This document shows positions 50,570 through 62,500 of a stretch of DNA of 64,000 nucleotides, piece after piece (the first letter of the stretch is position 1; the number at the start of each line of letters is the position of its first letter). Source of the DNA: Actinia tenebrosa (taxonomy: Eukaryota; Cnidaria; Anthozoa; Actiniaria; Actiniidae); contig NW_022260279.1 of NCBI RefSeq assembly GCF_009602425.1, positions 51,117 through 115,116 on the forward strand, in the 5' to 3' direction. The notes beneath the pieces are model-generated. The model was not told where the DNA came from, ran no database searches, and saw nothing but the letters and a program-made list of their open reading frames with translations. A program made the translations under genes and the position numbers.

Positions 50570-51387
50570 TTATTTGTCTCGTAAGCTAGCAATTGCCATG
50601 CCCTTCCTGTCATACTCACTACTATTCAAACACTCCAACATGAAGGCAGCTACATCGGCACGGGGAATACTCATTGTAGTGTTTGTGTTGCAGTATCCTT
50701 CCTCTACCTTGTAGTTGTCATTAGGAGGATCTACGAAACAGATGTTTAAAAAATATTTTTTTAAAAAGTTTCAAATATTGTGATATTCTCAACATGACAT
50801 TGATTTTCCTCACCCCTCCCCCCCCCTCCCATACAAACACACTACATATCTGTCTGTCTATCATAGTGTATAACAACTAGTTTTGTTCCCAAGACATACC
50901 ATCTGTTAATCCTGCAGGCCTGACAAAAGTGTAATTGATTTCACTGGGGTCACTCTCTTCAACCATCTTTTCCATGACAGCCATGTCTTTTATTATTCCA
51001 TTTAAAATAAAAGGCTTCAAGAACCACTCCATAAACCAATGGTTATTAGGTCCTGGACACGTTCCCCATGATGTGACAACAATCAACCTGCTTACTTTAT
51101 GCCTGCAAAGAAATAGTTGAAGCTTGAGGAGGATGCTAGCTTGACGATACTTGATGACAATGATGACAATGATGATAATGATAGTTGATAATGTGGCTAA
51201 TTACCATAACTACCTTTTCATGGCTTCCATAATTCCCTTCATTGACTCGGAGTACATGGTCGTAGGGTTGAATATACTGTGATAAGGACTTCCAAATGCA
51301 GATAGTATTGCATCCTTATCTTTGAATGATGTAGCATAGCTCTCTATATCACAGATATCTCCCTGGACGATCTGAAGGTTAGGATGT
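50570..51387 (-). CDS. Atypical SDR, biliverdin/flavin reductase-like, 5' end lost in gap
   Basis: Three exons (51214-51387, 50900-51102, 50570-50731) join in phase and encode the C-terminal 179 or so residues. The part HPNLQIVQGDICD, FNPTTMYSESMKGIMEAMK, HKVSRLIVVTSWG and YTFVRPAGLTDD, ending PRADVAAFMLECLNSSEYDRKG, follows the atypical NAD(P)H-binding SDR family (NmrA/BLVRB-like). Human BLVRB has LSPTTVMSEGARNIVAAMK at the matching place. The Rossmann GxxGxxG start should lie in the 835-base gap at 51497-52331. Substrate unknown; an oxidoreductase or NAD(P)-sensing role is inferred. It is convergent with NOTUM. Confidence 0.8.
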
Positions 51388-51496
51388 CTAGCAATATATT
51401 AAAAATATCATTAATCAAACATCAATAATGTACATTGAAAGTAAAATATTATAGCAAATAACTCACCCCACCCCCAACCGATGGTCATGACCCCCC

Positions 51497-52331
51497 NNNN
51501 NNNNNNNNNNNNNNNNNNNNNNNNNNNNNNNNNNNNNNNNNNNNNNNNNNNNNNNNNNNNNNNNNNNNNNNNNNNNNNNNNNNNNNNNNNNNNNNNNNNN
51601 NNNNNNNNNNNNNNNNNNNNNNNNNNNNNNNNNNNNNNNNNNNNNNNNNNNNNNNNNNNNNNNNNNNNNNNNNNNNNNNNNNNNNNNNNNNNNNNNNNNN
51701 NNNNNNNNNNNNNNNNNNNNNNNNNNNNNNNNNNNNNNNNNNNNNNNNNNNNNNNNNNNNNNNNNNNNNNNNNNNNNNNNNNNNNNNNNNNNNNNNNNNN
51801 NNNNNNNNNNNNNNNNNNNNNNNNNNNNNNNNNNNNNNNNNNNNNNNNNNNNNNNNNNNNNNNNNNNNNNNNNNNNNNNNNNNNNNNNNNNNNNNNNNNN
51901 NNNNNNNNNNNNNNNNNNNNNNNNNNNNNNNNNNNNNNNNNNNNNNNNNNNNNNNNNNNNNNNNNNNNNNNNNNNNNNNNNNNNNNNNNNNNNNNNNNNN
52001 NNNNNNNNNNNNNNNNNNNNNNNNNNNNNNNNNNNNNNNNNNNNNNNNNNNNNNNNNNNNNNNNNNNNNNNNNNNNNNNNNNNNNNNNNNNNNNNNNNNN
52101 NNNNNNNNNNNNNNNNNNNNNNNNNNNNNNNNNNNNNNNNNNNNNNNNNNNNNNNNNNNNNNNNNNNNNNNNNNNNNNNNNNNNNNNNNNNNNNNNNNNN
52201 NNNNNNNNNNNNNNNNNNNNNNNNNNNNNNNNNNNNNNNNNNNNNNNNNNNNNNNNNNNNNNNNNNNNNNNNNNNNNNNNNNNNNNNNNNNNNNNNNNNN
52301 NNNNNNNNNNNNNNNNNNNNNNNNNNNNNNN
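51497..52331. other. Assembly gap (N)
   Basis: A run of N separates the SDR exons from the 3' side of the NADPH oxidase. Its right edge is a tandem repeat (about 52430-52530) with GTCTGGGATAGGGT units, and its left edge is C-rich. Confidence 0.95.
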
Positions 52332-52429
52332 TTTTTGTCTGGCGAATAGGCTACGCTTTCTGCCAACACAAAAACAATAAAAACGTTAGTAAATATTGAT
52401 TGCAATCGATTGTAAAACCATATTTTCCG

Positions 52430-52580
52430 TTTTCTAGTCTGGGATAGGGTGTACAATTCTTAGTTTTAGCCTAGGGTAGGGCATGTAAAATCAAAATTTT
52501 AGGTCTGGGATAGGGTCAGGGTTATGAGGTCCTGGCGGCACACCCCTACCCAAGTTGGGGTGGTAGTACCCCCCCGGCTA
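52430..52580. repeat. GGGATAGGGT-type tandem repeat beside the gap
   Basis: TAGTCTGGGATAGGGTGTA, TAGCCTAGGGTAGGGCATG and TAGGTCTGGGATAGGGTCA follow one another at about 35-45-base spacing, ending in ACACCCCTACCC. The array probably continues into the gap. Confidence 0.75.
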
Positions 52581-52787
52581 AAAAATCGGCAGATCCTCAG
52601 TGTAAGACCTCACGACTTACGCCACTCAAGTTAATCGTAGTCCCACAACGTGGCTACGCGATGAGCATTAGTACATCGAGATCGAAATCATCACATCAAA
52701 GCGGCTACATGTTGATCTAATTAGTATTAATTGTGCTATAATAAAGAATACACTTTATCTAAAACATCTGTTAACTTATTCTAAAGA

Positions 52788-55700
52788 TTACAAAATCTCC
52801 TTGTTGTAAACAAAAATAGTTTTAGTCTTGTTAGATTTATTGCACAACTTCCTCAGTTTTGAAGAGACGTTTTTCGTGCCACAGTAAAATACTCCAACAG
52901 TCGATCTACAAAACCAAGAAAAGAACAATAAAAAAAGAGCGATCGAGAGGGGACACGAGGTACCTGCAGCTGTAGTTGACAGCTTACCTAGGGTTTTCTT
53001 GAGCCACTCTCCTGAATATTGATTGCCAGTCAGGCCGCCCTTGTGTAAGTCTTGCTCTCATCCATGATGACGTGGTACATTGATTTTCACAAGCCTTGAG
53101 AAATAGGAATTTTTGTAAGTTTTATACTATGATCAGAAATTATCTATTAACGTTGCGTTGAGGTTTTCTTAAATAAGAGCAACAATACACCCAGTAACTG
53201 GTGGGAAATGACGCCTAATACAATTAATTAAGATCATGAGTGAAAAACGCGCGCAACTCTGAAATGGCTTGCAAATCCAAGCACTGTGATTGGATAGTGA
53301 GCATTTTTATGCTTTAGGTTTGTCTTTCAAACAGAGGAAGTAATTTCAATGAATACTCTTCAGTAACATCTTTCATCAACCCTTTTAAATTTAATTTAAA
53401 AAACGTATCTAGTAAACTTAAATTATTAGCAGGTAGAATTTTTCCACTATATATCTGATACACTTGATACCTTGTGGTCAGCTGGCCGAGGTTGCTTTAC
53501 AGTGACATAAAATCTTCAGACTAGGACATCTGGGCAATTACTCTCCCATAGCTGGGGAAAAAAGATACACAATACCTGTCGTATGGTCGTTCAGGGGTTC
53601 TATTCTCAGAAAACCTGCATGGTGTGCCTGGATTCTTATGAACTTATTAGTTTGTGGTACTGACTGATTTCAGGCGCAGATCTAGACCATTCTTACGTTG
53701 CGCAAACCAGACGCTGATCCGCTCGTATTGGATATCATACATACTTACTAGTGGGACTGGTCTAAATCAATAACAAATGTTACCTACTTGTAGATGCTTA
53801 GAGTAGAGAATATCGATAAACCAACGATGTGAGATAACATCTCGACTAACCCAGATGAAATAAATGCGACGAGGATAGTTTGTTCTTTGCTTCAATAATT
53901 TTTCCATTCTGAAAGAAAAAGGGAAAGACAATTCTAGTTCCCATAACTGTGTTTCAAAAATCAACTTGATCTGTCACGGAGAAGCAGGACAGTACACGTG
54001 TTGTAAAGTCTGTTGAATAGTTACCTTAGGTTGTTTAAAAGAGCTGCGAATGGTGTAACTCCAATCCCAGTAGCAATACAGAGACTTACTTCGTACTGCG
54101 CCACGTCCTATTGATCAATCAAATGATCGTATTATTGGATAAAATTTATTGAATAGTAAGATTCAAAAACATTGAAATTGTGTATTGAAAAGTAAGATTT
54201 ATCTAAACAAGATTCTAATTTCAAAAGACATTACCATGCAGGGACTTCCATACGGACCGTCGACGCAAATCCTGTAGGAGAACACGTAACATCGTTATAC
54301 GAAAGACTGTTTTTCAATAACATATAGACTGAGAGATGACATGACCTATAGGATGCGCAATGTCTACTGCTGATGTTACCATACCTTACATCAACAACAC
54401 GATGATTGGGTGTCAGTTGATAATTGCGCAATGTCTACTGCAGATTTTACCATACCTTACATCAACAACACGATGATTGGGTGTCAGTTGCTAATAGCGC
54501 AATGTCTACTGATGATGTTACCATACCTTACATCAACGACACGATGATTGGGTGTCAGTTGCTAATTGCGCAATGCCTATCTACTGATCATGTTGTCAAT
54601 TCTTACATAGAAATAAAACCTGTTGTCTACTTTTATATCATTAACACGAACACAATAGACACCTAAATACGCACCTTATAGATGATCGTCTTAGTATATA
54701 TGACTGCTTATCACGTTGGACAAGAAGAGGAAGCTTTTCAGGATCTTCTCGAAATGCAAAGATCTCCCTAGAAAACTTCCCTTTGTCAAAGAAAAGAATT
54801 ATTAACACATGATGGGATATTCGTTATATTCAGAATATCCAGAATATAAGAAGAATGACTTAGAGTGGAATATGCTTACTGGTCCAATCGCCTGTGATCT
54901 TGAAATGCACCGAGAATACATCGTCTTCACTTATCGGGCACTTAATCAGAAAGTACATAAAGCCATTACAATGCGCATTCGAACAAAAATTGTTATGAAT
55001 AAGAATACGATTGCAAAATGTTATTACTGTAGTTTTAAACAATTTGCCAAATAGATAAAATAATCACGGACGCGAAAATGCAACTTTATTTACCTTTGTA
55101 AGAGTAAAAGGATGCCATTCAAACTTGGCGACACGAGAACAGCTAATGTAGACATACTAAAACAAGATTAATATATATTCGTGAGATACGTTAGCGTTAG
55201 CGATCTCAATAGCGATTTAAGTACACCTATGTCGTTTTTCTTCACTGTGCAAGTTTTTTTATCTGTGTCATCATGATCTTACCTGTCCTGGAGAAGCTTC
55301 TAAATGTTTCATCTTCATTCTTAACTCCACTACGTCACTTGAATGACATACGACCTATTGGATGCGGGTACATCGGTGATAAGAAGTTATTTTAAATTCC
55401 CGTTAAGCTTTATATGATTTCAAGTACATACCTTGACTATTTCAACTTTCTCAAACTTCCTCAGAAAACGAATCATTCTGTCCAATAAATAGATGCACAG
55501 AGGAACAAAAAGGAACTTCCAGGCCTGTGAAGACATGCGCATTGTTGAATTTGATTGATACCTTGCAAGCTGGGATACTGAACGGTCATTCGTTGTAAAG
55601 CATCAAGGGAGATTTTAACCAATCAAACTGAGTGACTAATTTTAGCCAATCGCTATGCATTACCTGTGGTTCATCTGCTTCAAACTCTGCAGCCTCAGTA

Positions 55701-57886
55701 CATTCTTCTTTCTGAATCAACGTTGCAATCGTGGTATTCCTTCGTACCTCACAGCCAGGGGGGTGCATGGATAGGTTTGTTTGGTGTTTCACCACACCCC
55801 TGTAAAATAAGGCAGATAAGGACACTACATCCGTTTTTGAAGATTTCCAAGTTTAAAAAGGACATTACAGACCCAAAACAGTACTTACCCGAAACCATGG
55901 ATGGAAAGTAAAACTAAAAACACCACAAACAAATGATGCGTGAACCAGAATACTTCATACGAACTGTTTCTATGGCAACAAACAAGAAATCTTGTTACTC
56001 ATTATTCCCATAAGGGACAGCTGCGGGAAGAATTCGAGATTTTGATCTGAATTTTCTAAAAGTAATCCATTCTAGTTAATGTGAACTTACTTCACGGAAG
56101 ACGTAGATGCAGAGAACTAAAACAGCAACAGAAATCGGTAAATTATAAATGGACCATTAATACTAGACTACTCGATACCGTTACGTTACCGTTCCCTTAC
56201 CATTACAACTAGTATCAACATCATAGCAAAACCAGTACTTCCTGCAACTAAAACGAGAAAGTGTAACCAATCAAATTGAAGAATATAGAAATTGACCAAT
56301 CAAATTGCAGAACATGAAAATTAACCAATCAAATTGCAGAACATAAAAATTAACCAATCAAATTGCAGAACATGAAAATTAACCAATCATATTGTACAAT
56401 GTACATATAAAATTTACATTTGGAAGGGGCGATTCAAATTCAGATAATTACCTGAAAACAATACCAATTCCAGGGGATTCTGAAGGAAATATAAAAGTAA
56501 ATATATGAATATATAAATATGATAAACGTTTTAGTGGGTTGCCTATGGCACATGCGGAAACCACAGCAACCCCGCATACATTTTAACACCGTCTATTTAT
56601 CTTTTTAAGTTTTTTAAAATAAGATAATTATGTTTTTTATTGTTCGTTATTGTTGCTTTTACCTGATTTTTGTAGTCAGCAAAGTTTAGTTGTGGGTATT
56701 TTTCATTGTAGTTATCAGAAAACTGTTTACCATTGATGAGATGAGCACCAGTATGCATAGCTGAAAATCCATAAGACATTTTCTTTTTAAAAACGATATG
56801 TTAATAGATTATTACACAATTTTAACTTTGAAGAAAGGCAAAAGACCGGCAGTCTATAATAATAATAATAACAACTTTATTTAATGAGGGTGGCACTAAA
56901 TAGTGTACTACACTAATAAACTTGTGGCCCTCAGTCTCCCGACTGATGACGTCGATCATTATTGCGGTGTGGGCTTCCTGTGGTTAACTCATACCTGCAA
57001 ATATCACAGTAATTATGGCACATGCTCTGTGTATCCAAACATGTTTGTCAATAATTCTTTTCAGGGTCAGTCCTAGGAACTAAATAACATAAACATCAAT
57101 AGATTACTAGGTTTGTGGATATCCCCGTAGCTATAAATTACCTAAACGTGAAAGATTTATCCAACAGTGCCTCGTTAGCGCAGTAGGCAGCGCGTCAGTC
57201 TCATAATCTGAAGGTCGTGAGTTCGATCCTCACACGGGGCACTTATTTTTTTCCTTCATAATTTTTTTCACTTCTAATTTTTAAAACATGCGAAAATATA
57301 CATAAGTTGTTAGATGGTAATGGATAAGTGTTTATAAACAAATATATACGAGTACCTTTATCACTTACAAAATGAATTTTTCTTTAACGCTGAAAAAATT
57401 AATTTCTCGATTTTCCCCGATATTTTATTTTTATTTTTACCTTTGGTATTTTCTTTCTGATAAATGTCAACAAATTTCTGCACATTGGTAAGAGAATCAC
57501 GCTACAACTGACCCACAGGACAGCTGCCGAACCACGTGACCAAGCAAGACTTTCCTAAACAATAACAACAACGATAATTAGAATAAACAGATAAATTATA
57601 TAAATTACATATAAAAAGCTATTCAATTAACCTACATTGAAAATTTGTCGAAAAAAGAAAAAAAAATTGTGCATAAGACTTTCTCATTCATTCGCCCACT
57701 AGCATATTTATTCAATCCTCTTTTCTTTCCTTCGTTTCTTTGTTCAATATCACTTACCCCTAACATTCCGTGTAGATAGAAATACTCTGGACAGTATTTA
57801 TACTTGTAGTAAGTTCGCCAAAAGATAAGACTGCTTAGCGACATACAGATGATCTGGAAAAGTATCAATGAGAGATTTGTTTCCAT
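52788..57886 (-). CDS. NOX4: NOX4-like NADPH oxidase with one in-frame TGA
   Basis: Twenty exons join in phase: 57758-57886, 57441-57554, 56995-57079, 56663-56760, 56452-56479, 56201-56241, 56091-56116, 55889-55969, 55664-55799, 55432-55524, 55283-55354, 55094-55156, 54880-54940, 54675-54780, 54235-54271, 54025-54107, 53788-53908, 53471-53551, 52988-53094, 52788-52905 (560 codons). NOX enzymes pass electrons from NADPH through FAD and two haems across the membrane to make superoxide or H2O2. The N-terminal [22 protein letters not shown] and LLPMCRNLL, haem-histidine helices ([20 protein letters not shown]...IHG), [15 protein letters not shown] (FAD), [24 protein letters not shown] and YFIWVSRD (NADPH) match NOX4 better than NOX2. 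Codon 470 is TGA (53516-53518) inside a correctly phased exon ([10 protein letters not shown] stop RFYVTVKQ). It may be a nonsense allele, a sequencing error or a pseudogene in the making. Confidence 0.92.
54354..54610. repeat. Minisatellite, 71-72-base unit, in a NOX4 intron
   Basis: About 3.5 copies of a unit with GCGCAATGTCTACTG, TGTTACCATACCTTACATC and ACGATGATTGGGTGTCAG, starting near 54354, 54425, 54497 and 54568. Confidence 0.9.
56262..56400. repeat. 31-32-base tandem repeat carrying CCAATCA
   Basis: About 4.5 copies of a unit with AACCAATCAAATTGCAGAAC and ATGAAAATT lie in NOX4 intron 5. Each unit contains a CCAAT motif. Confidence 0.9.
56855..56992 (-). repeat. SINE/LINE 3'-end-like repeat with (TTA)n tail
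   Basis: On the minus strand a block with GGGAGACTGAGGGCCACAAG and GTAGTACACTATTTAGTGCC (a short hairpin) ends in TTAAATAAAGTTG and a TTA/TTATTA run. This layout is typical of non-LTR retrotransposon 3' ends. Family not identified. Confidence 0.45.
57169..57241 (+). tRNA. tRNA-Met (CAT), elongator
   Basis: A 73-base cloverleaf. The acceptor stem GCCTCGT pairs with ACGGGGC (one G-U), the D-arm begins TAGCGCAGTAGGCAG, the anticodon loop is CTCATAA with CAT at 57202-57204, and the T-arm is GTGAGTTCGATCCTCAC. There is no intron. A T7 run follows within ten bases, a Pol III terminator. It lies inside NOX4 intron 2 on the opposite strand. Confidence 0.96.
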
Positions 57887-58295
57887 TGATGCTTTGCGGT
57901 CGCGGGTCAAAGGTCAACACCTCGCCTAAAAACATGTTTTTGAAGTATTTTTTATGGTCGTTGTCACGTTATTATCATTCCGTTTTGTCAAAGCCTTTTC
58001 AGCGTGGTTGCTGCGGTTTGAACTTAATGCATTCCTTAGCACAGACGATTGATTCTCGTTTGATATATTAAGGCATCGAGAAATATTTTCATCTTATTTC
58101 ACGGCACGTCGTTTTTGTTTGTGGTCTTGATCAAGCATGGATTGGCCACGTGCATTCTGTTTTGTTGAAGATTAGATTTATCAAAGGAATTATTGATCGT
58201 TGAACTGATACGTTCACGGTGAAAATTATTATGAGCCAGACCTTTGTTAAGTAGTAGTTAGTATACATAGTTAACTACGTTATATCATTACAACA

Positions 58296-58385
58296 GTATA
58301 AGGCCATATACCACGCTGTTATACCATACGAAATGGCTAAGGCCATATACCACGCTGTTATACCATAGTTAATACGAAATGGCTA
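58296..58385. repeat. Tandem duplication of about 41 bases
   Basis: TAAGGCCATATACCACGC followed by TGTTATACCATA and ACGAAATGGCTAA occurs twice in succession. Confidence 0.85.
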
Positions 58386-59008
58386 ACAATCACCCATGGA
58401 AGTAAATTTCTTGAAAGTTCTTTTAAATTTAACCAAAATTTCCGAGCTCCCGACTTTCGTAGAATTCTTCTCGACATTTTAAATGATAAATACCAAACCA
58501 GATCTTGAAGTGTCACACTCAGTTAAGGACCTTTGACAGAGCATACACTAGGTATACTATTGCCAGATTTCTGGTTTATTATCAGGATAAAAAAACATAA
58601 AAGACCCTCGTGTAGAGTAGTACACGATCTGTTTAGCCACTTATGAAAATTCCATTGCTCCGGAAGTTGCCGCTAACAACACTAAAGTACCGATAAAATG
58701 GGCGTTTCCGTGACGAAGACAATTTCTTTCCCAGAGTTTTTGTTTCAACTAAGGAAGGGCATATTATCATGACGATATACACTACGGTTAACAGCATGAG
58801 ACTTTTTTCTGTTCAACCTATTTAGCAAGGAATAGCGCGATACACGCTAAATATCTGAGGATTAATACTTCACTTAATGAGTTATTTTAAAACCACTCTT
58901 CCATGCTTAAGCTCTATGATGGCTATAAACAGCATTCTTTAGTAATTTATTATATTTTAGTTTTGTCTATTGATCTATTCATTTTATTTTGCTCATCATT
59001 CATGAATT

Positions 59009-59014
59009 GCCGAA

Positions 59015-59064
<50 letters not shown>

Positions 59065-59110
59065 AAACCGGAGAGTTAGTAGGAACTCTGAACAATCCCG
59101 GGTTTCGGCA
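59009..59110 (+). tRNA. tRNA-Phe (GAA) with 29-base insertion in the T-loop
   Basis: Acceptor stem GCCGAAA/TTTCGGC, D-arm TAGCTCAGTTGGGAGAGC, anticodon arm TCAGA-CTGAAGA-TCTGA (GAA at 59042-59044) and T-stem CCTGG/CCGGG (59057-59061, 59098-59102) are all intact. The T-loop is TTCAA, then 29 extra bases (59067-59095), then TC. Total 102 bases instead of 73. The insert folds: AGAGTT (59072-59077) pairs with AACTCT (59084-59089) round a 6-base loop. A T6 run follows, a possible Pol III terminator. Eukaryotic tRNA introns normally sit after position 37, so this is probably a non-functional tRNA; the insert also displaces the second part of the internal B-box promoter. Confidence 0.85.
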
Positions 59111-59529
59111 AACTTTTTTCTCTCGCTTGTTTCTCGTTTTAATAAATTTGTTTTCAGGAGAAAGGAACTATTAGAAGTTTTGTTTACGAAAATATCTAAT
59201 ATGCATTAATATATTATTAATGTCAATACAAGAACGTTATGTTATCAGATTAAATTAANCAACAATTTTCAAAGTTTGGTTTTTATTCCTTTGGAGTTTG
59301 TATAAAGGAGAAGTACAGGTATTCTTCAGAGTTATGATACAAGATAATGAAGATATAGAGGAAAACAAACCCAGATGTAATAGAAAGGACTAAGAAAAGA
59401 AATAGTAAAAAGCCAGGATTTATTGCTAAAAAGTGAACGGTTTTAAATATCCGCAAAAACTTCCATGATAATAGGCAAGCATACTGTGGTCTACTGTAGA
59501 AAATGATTTAAAGGTTCAATGAAAAATCT

Positions 59530-62500
59530 TTAATTCACTGTTTCGACATTAAATGCATTTACCTCTGTCCCAATCCCATCTGCTATACCCTTGGCTTGCA
59601 AGGGATTAGAGTCACCGGGTTCTAAAGGGGGTGGAGAAGGTCTGATTGTTCCTGCAGGGTCCCCTCCCTCATGTCCATTTTCTAGTTTAGGTACAACCGC
59701 ATGTACTGAGAGTTTATTGTCTTGTTTTGGGGTCTCTAGAGATAGTAAGTTATTGATTGAGAATGAAGATGGGTTAATGTTACTGGTAGAGGAAACATTA
59801 TTTGGGGTTGGTGTTCTTATTTTTTCTTTTGAAGGAGTATTTGAAGAATCCCAAATACCATCAGTCTGAATTTCAATATCTTCTTTGACAACACATTTTG
59901 CTTGTTCGCTACTTGCCACTTGGTCTCTAGATGATATGGCAGCTGTGCTAGCATTTTGTTGTTTAGCAGCTTCTAGTTCTCTTTCCATGTCTTCATATTT
60001 TGTTTGTAACTCTTGAGTTCTTTCACTTTGTTGTACTAGTTGTTGTTTGACAGATTTTAGCTGTTGTTGTAGAGTCATTATAGTAGATTGCATTCCTTCT
60101 ACTTCTTCATCTAACTGAATAACAAATCCATTGAGCTCTGAAAGGAACAGAATTCTCTAAATTAAATCAAGCTTACCTTAAGGAAAAGTATAGATTTTCC
60201 TGAAGATTCTAAATTGGCCACTGTTTTGATGACCAAAGATTTATTTATACAGGTTTAGCCTTGGTGATTAGTCAGCTATTCATAGATATTATTAAATGAC
60301 TGAGGGATTTAAAAACATTGGTATTGTTCACGTTGCACAGTCTTGACATTACATTTGAATTTTGAAAATAATTTGCTCTCAAATGAAGCTAAACCTGAAC
60401 AAATGAGTCCGATAACAGTGGTATTTACTGAATGAAGAATATGGTCCCAGTGATAATCATGAGGAACACCACAAACATGGTAATGGATAGTAAAAAAAAG
60501 CATACCATCTTGGCTGCTCTTCAACTCATCACTGTATTTCTTTTGTAAAGCCAATTCTGCCTCCAGCTGTGCAACACGACCTTGAGACAACTGCCGACCA
60601 AGTTCTTGATTCTCTTGAATTAACATTCTACACTTTGCCATTAGCTTTTTACCAGTTACACTGTAATAAATCACCATAACATATCATTATAAATATACTA
60701 TGCATAACAAATATTCTACCTTTCCCATAGAGCAAGGGAGTGGGGGGAGGGGGAAGGGGGGAATGGGGGTGCTTCTACAGGAATACACTGTTTCACCCTT
60801 TGCTATTAGGGGAGGTATGCAATGGATATTTTCTACATAATACATGTACACTCTTCTCAGTCACTCATACTCCTTGGATATCCCAGTTTCCCTCTATGGA
60901 AGGAGTATCTTCTAGAACTATGCAAGATATAGTTTCCTCAGACCCTCCCCAACCATTAAAAATTTGAATCCCTCTATGAATGGGCAGTATAGATATTTTG
61001 AGATGCATGTACAGCACAATTTCAGCCCATTTGGCTTTACCTATCAGGAGTGAACTTCCAGGCTCCAAGGTCACTTTGAGCTTGCTCTAATTTTTCTTTA
61101 GATTCATCAAGTTCTGTTTTCATTCTTTGAAAAAGTAAATTGACAGCAGGGTCCAAGAGTGTGGATCTCATTTGAATGTTGGAAGGATTCTGAGCTTGCT
61201 TCATGTCATGTATCTGAGTCTAATTGAAACATTTAATCTTTGTCAGATCATCTTGTGACATAATATTCAGTATGATGATATAAGTTGAACGGCTTCTACG
61301 ACTTTATATGTCAAACATTAGAGGATTGCTTGATGGCATTTTGATATTTAAAGACAAGATGATGTCATATGGTAGACAAGGGCAACAACATTCTATCAGT
61401 TCAATAGTTCTCACCAGTAAGTCTTGCACTTCATGTTCTTTGGTGGCCAACCTCATCACTAGTACATTTTCCCTTCTTGTTGACTCTTGCTGTTGTTGTT
61501 TAAGCCTTTCTTCAGATTCCCGTAATCCAGCAAGTTCACCTTCAAAAAATGGATAACTTTACAAATCATAATATCTACTGGAAACTTCCAAACATAAGAA
61601 ATGTCAGAAACAGACATGTGTTTGGAGTTGAATGGGTCAAGTGTAATGTAGTTCAAGGGTCTCAGGTTTGATTCCTTGACTCAGTATCACATGTAGGTAG
61701 AGTTTGTTAGATCTCTCCCTTGATTAAGGGGTTTTTCTCTAGTTTTCCTCCCTTTGCAAAACCTAATAAACTAAATTCAAGTAGTTAGTACTTACTATTT
61801 GAACTCTGATCACCAGCTTCAAGCTTATTTTCAAGAAAGTTTACATATGCATCCTGCTTCTTCCATCTGAAATAAATTGAAAATAAATGATGAATGTGTG
61901 CGGAATCACAAAGCCACAATATAATAGGTCGGTCGCTAGATTGGTTGTACTCAAGAAGCTATAGTCACAGAAGGCTATGCCTCAAGCAACTCTTATGCTT
62001 CCTTGGTGCTTAGCTACCTGGGCCCGGTTGTATATAGGGTGGATAGTACTGTCCAACAGATAAATCTTATCTAGTGGATAAATTTAATTGAATAAAAACA
62101 TCACTTTATCCACTGGATAGGATTTATCTATCAGATAGTGCTATCCACCCTTCGTACAGCCGGGTCCAGATAGCGCAATACACCCTTTGTAGATGGAATA
62201 ATGCTAGTCAATGATCAGTCCACCTCTTATTGTCTAAATGAAGGCAATTTAAAACAGTTTGTTTTACATAATGTAATATTCTAACACATTTAACAACTTG
62301 TTGACAGCTTTGAATCAAAACACCAACTAAAAACATCTGTTAGCTTTTTGCAACAAATTGATTCTTTTCCTTGCTGATTTTTGGCGCTTTTTTTATGGTG
62401 TATGATTTTTACTACAAGATGTTTTAGCANATCATTAAACTGCAAACAAAACAAAGACTCACTTGGTAGACAGATTATCGTGTGAAGATTCCCTCAACTC

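Larger units (their letters stand above)
57887..59529. other. Intergenic between NOX4 and WTAP
   Basis: It contains the NOX4 5' flank, a 40-base direct duplication (58296-58385) and the aberrant tRNA-Phe (59009-59110). Nothing else supported. Confidence 0.55.

Noticed and set aside
51481-52456. Long open frames of about 300 codons
   Set aside because: They consist almost entirely of N bases in an assembly gap.
53516-53518. TGA in NOX4 as selenocysteine
   Set aside because: NOX proteins have no selenocysteine at this site and I saw no SECIS-like evidence; nonsense allele or error is simpler.
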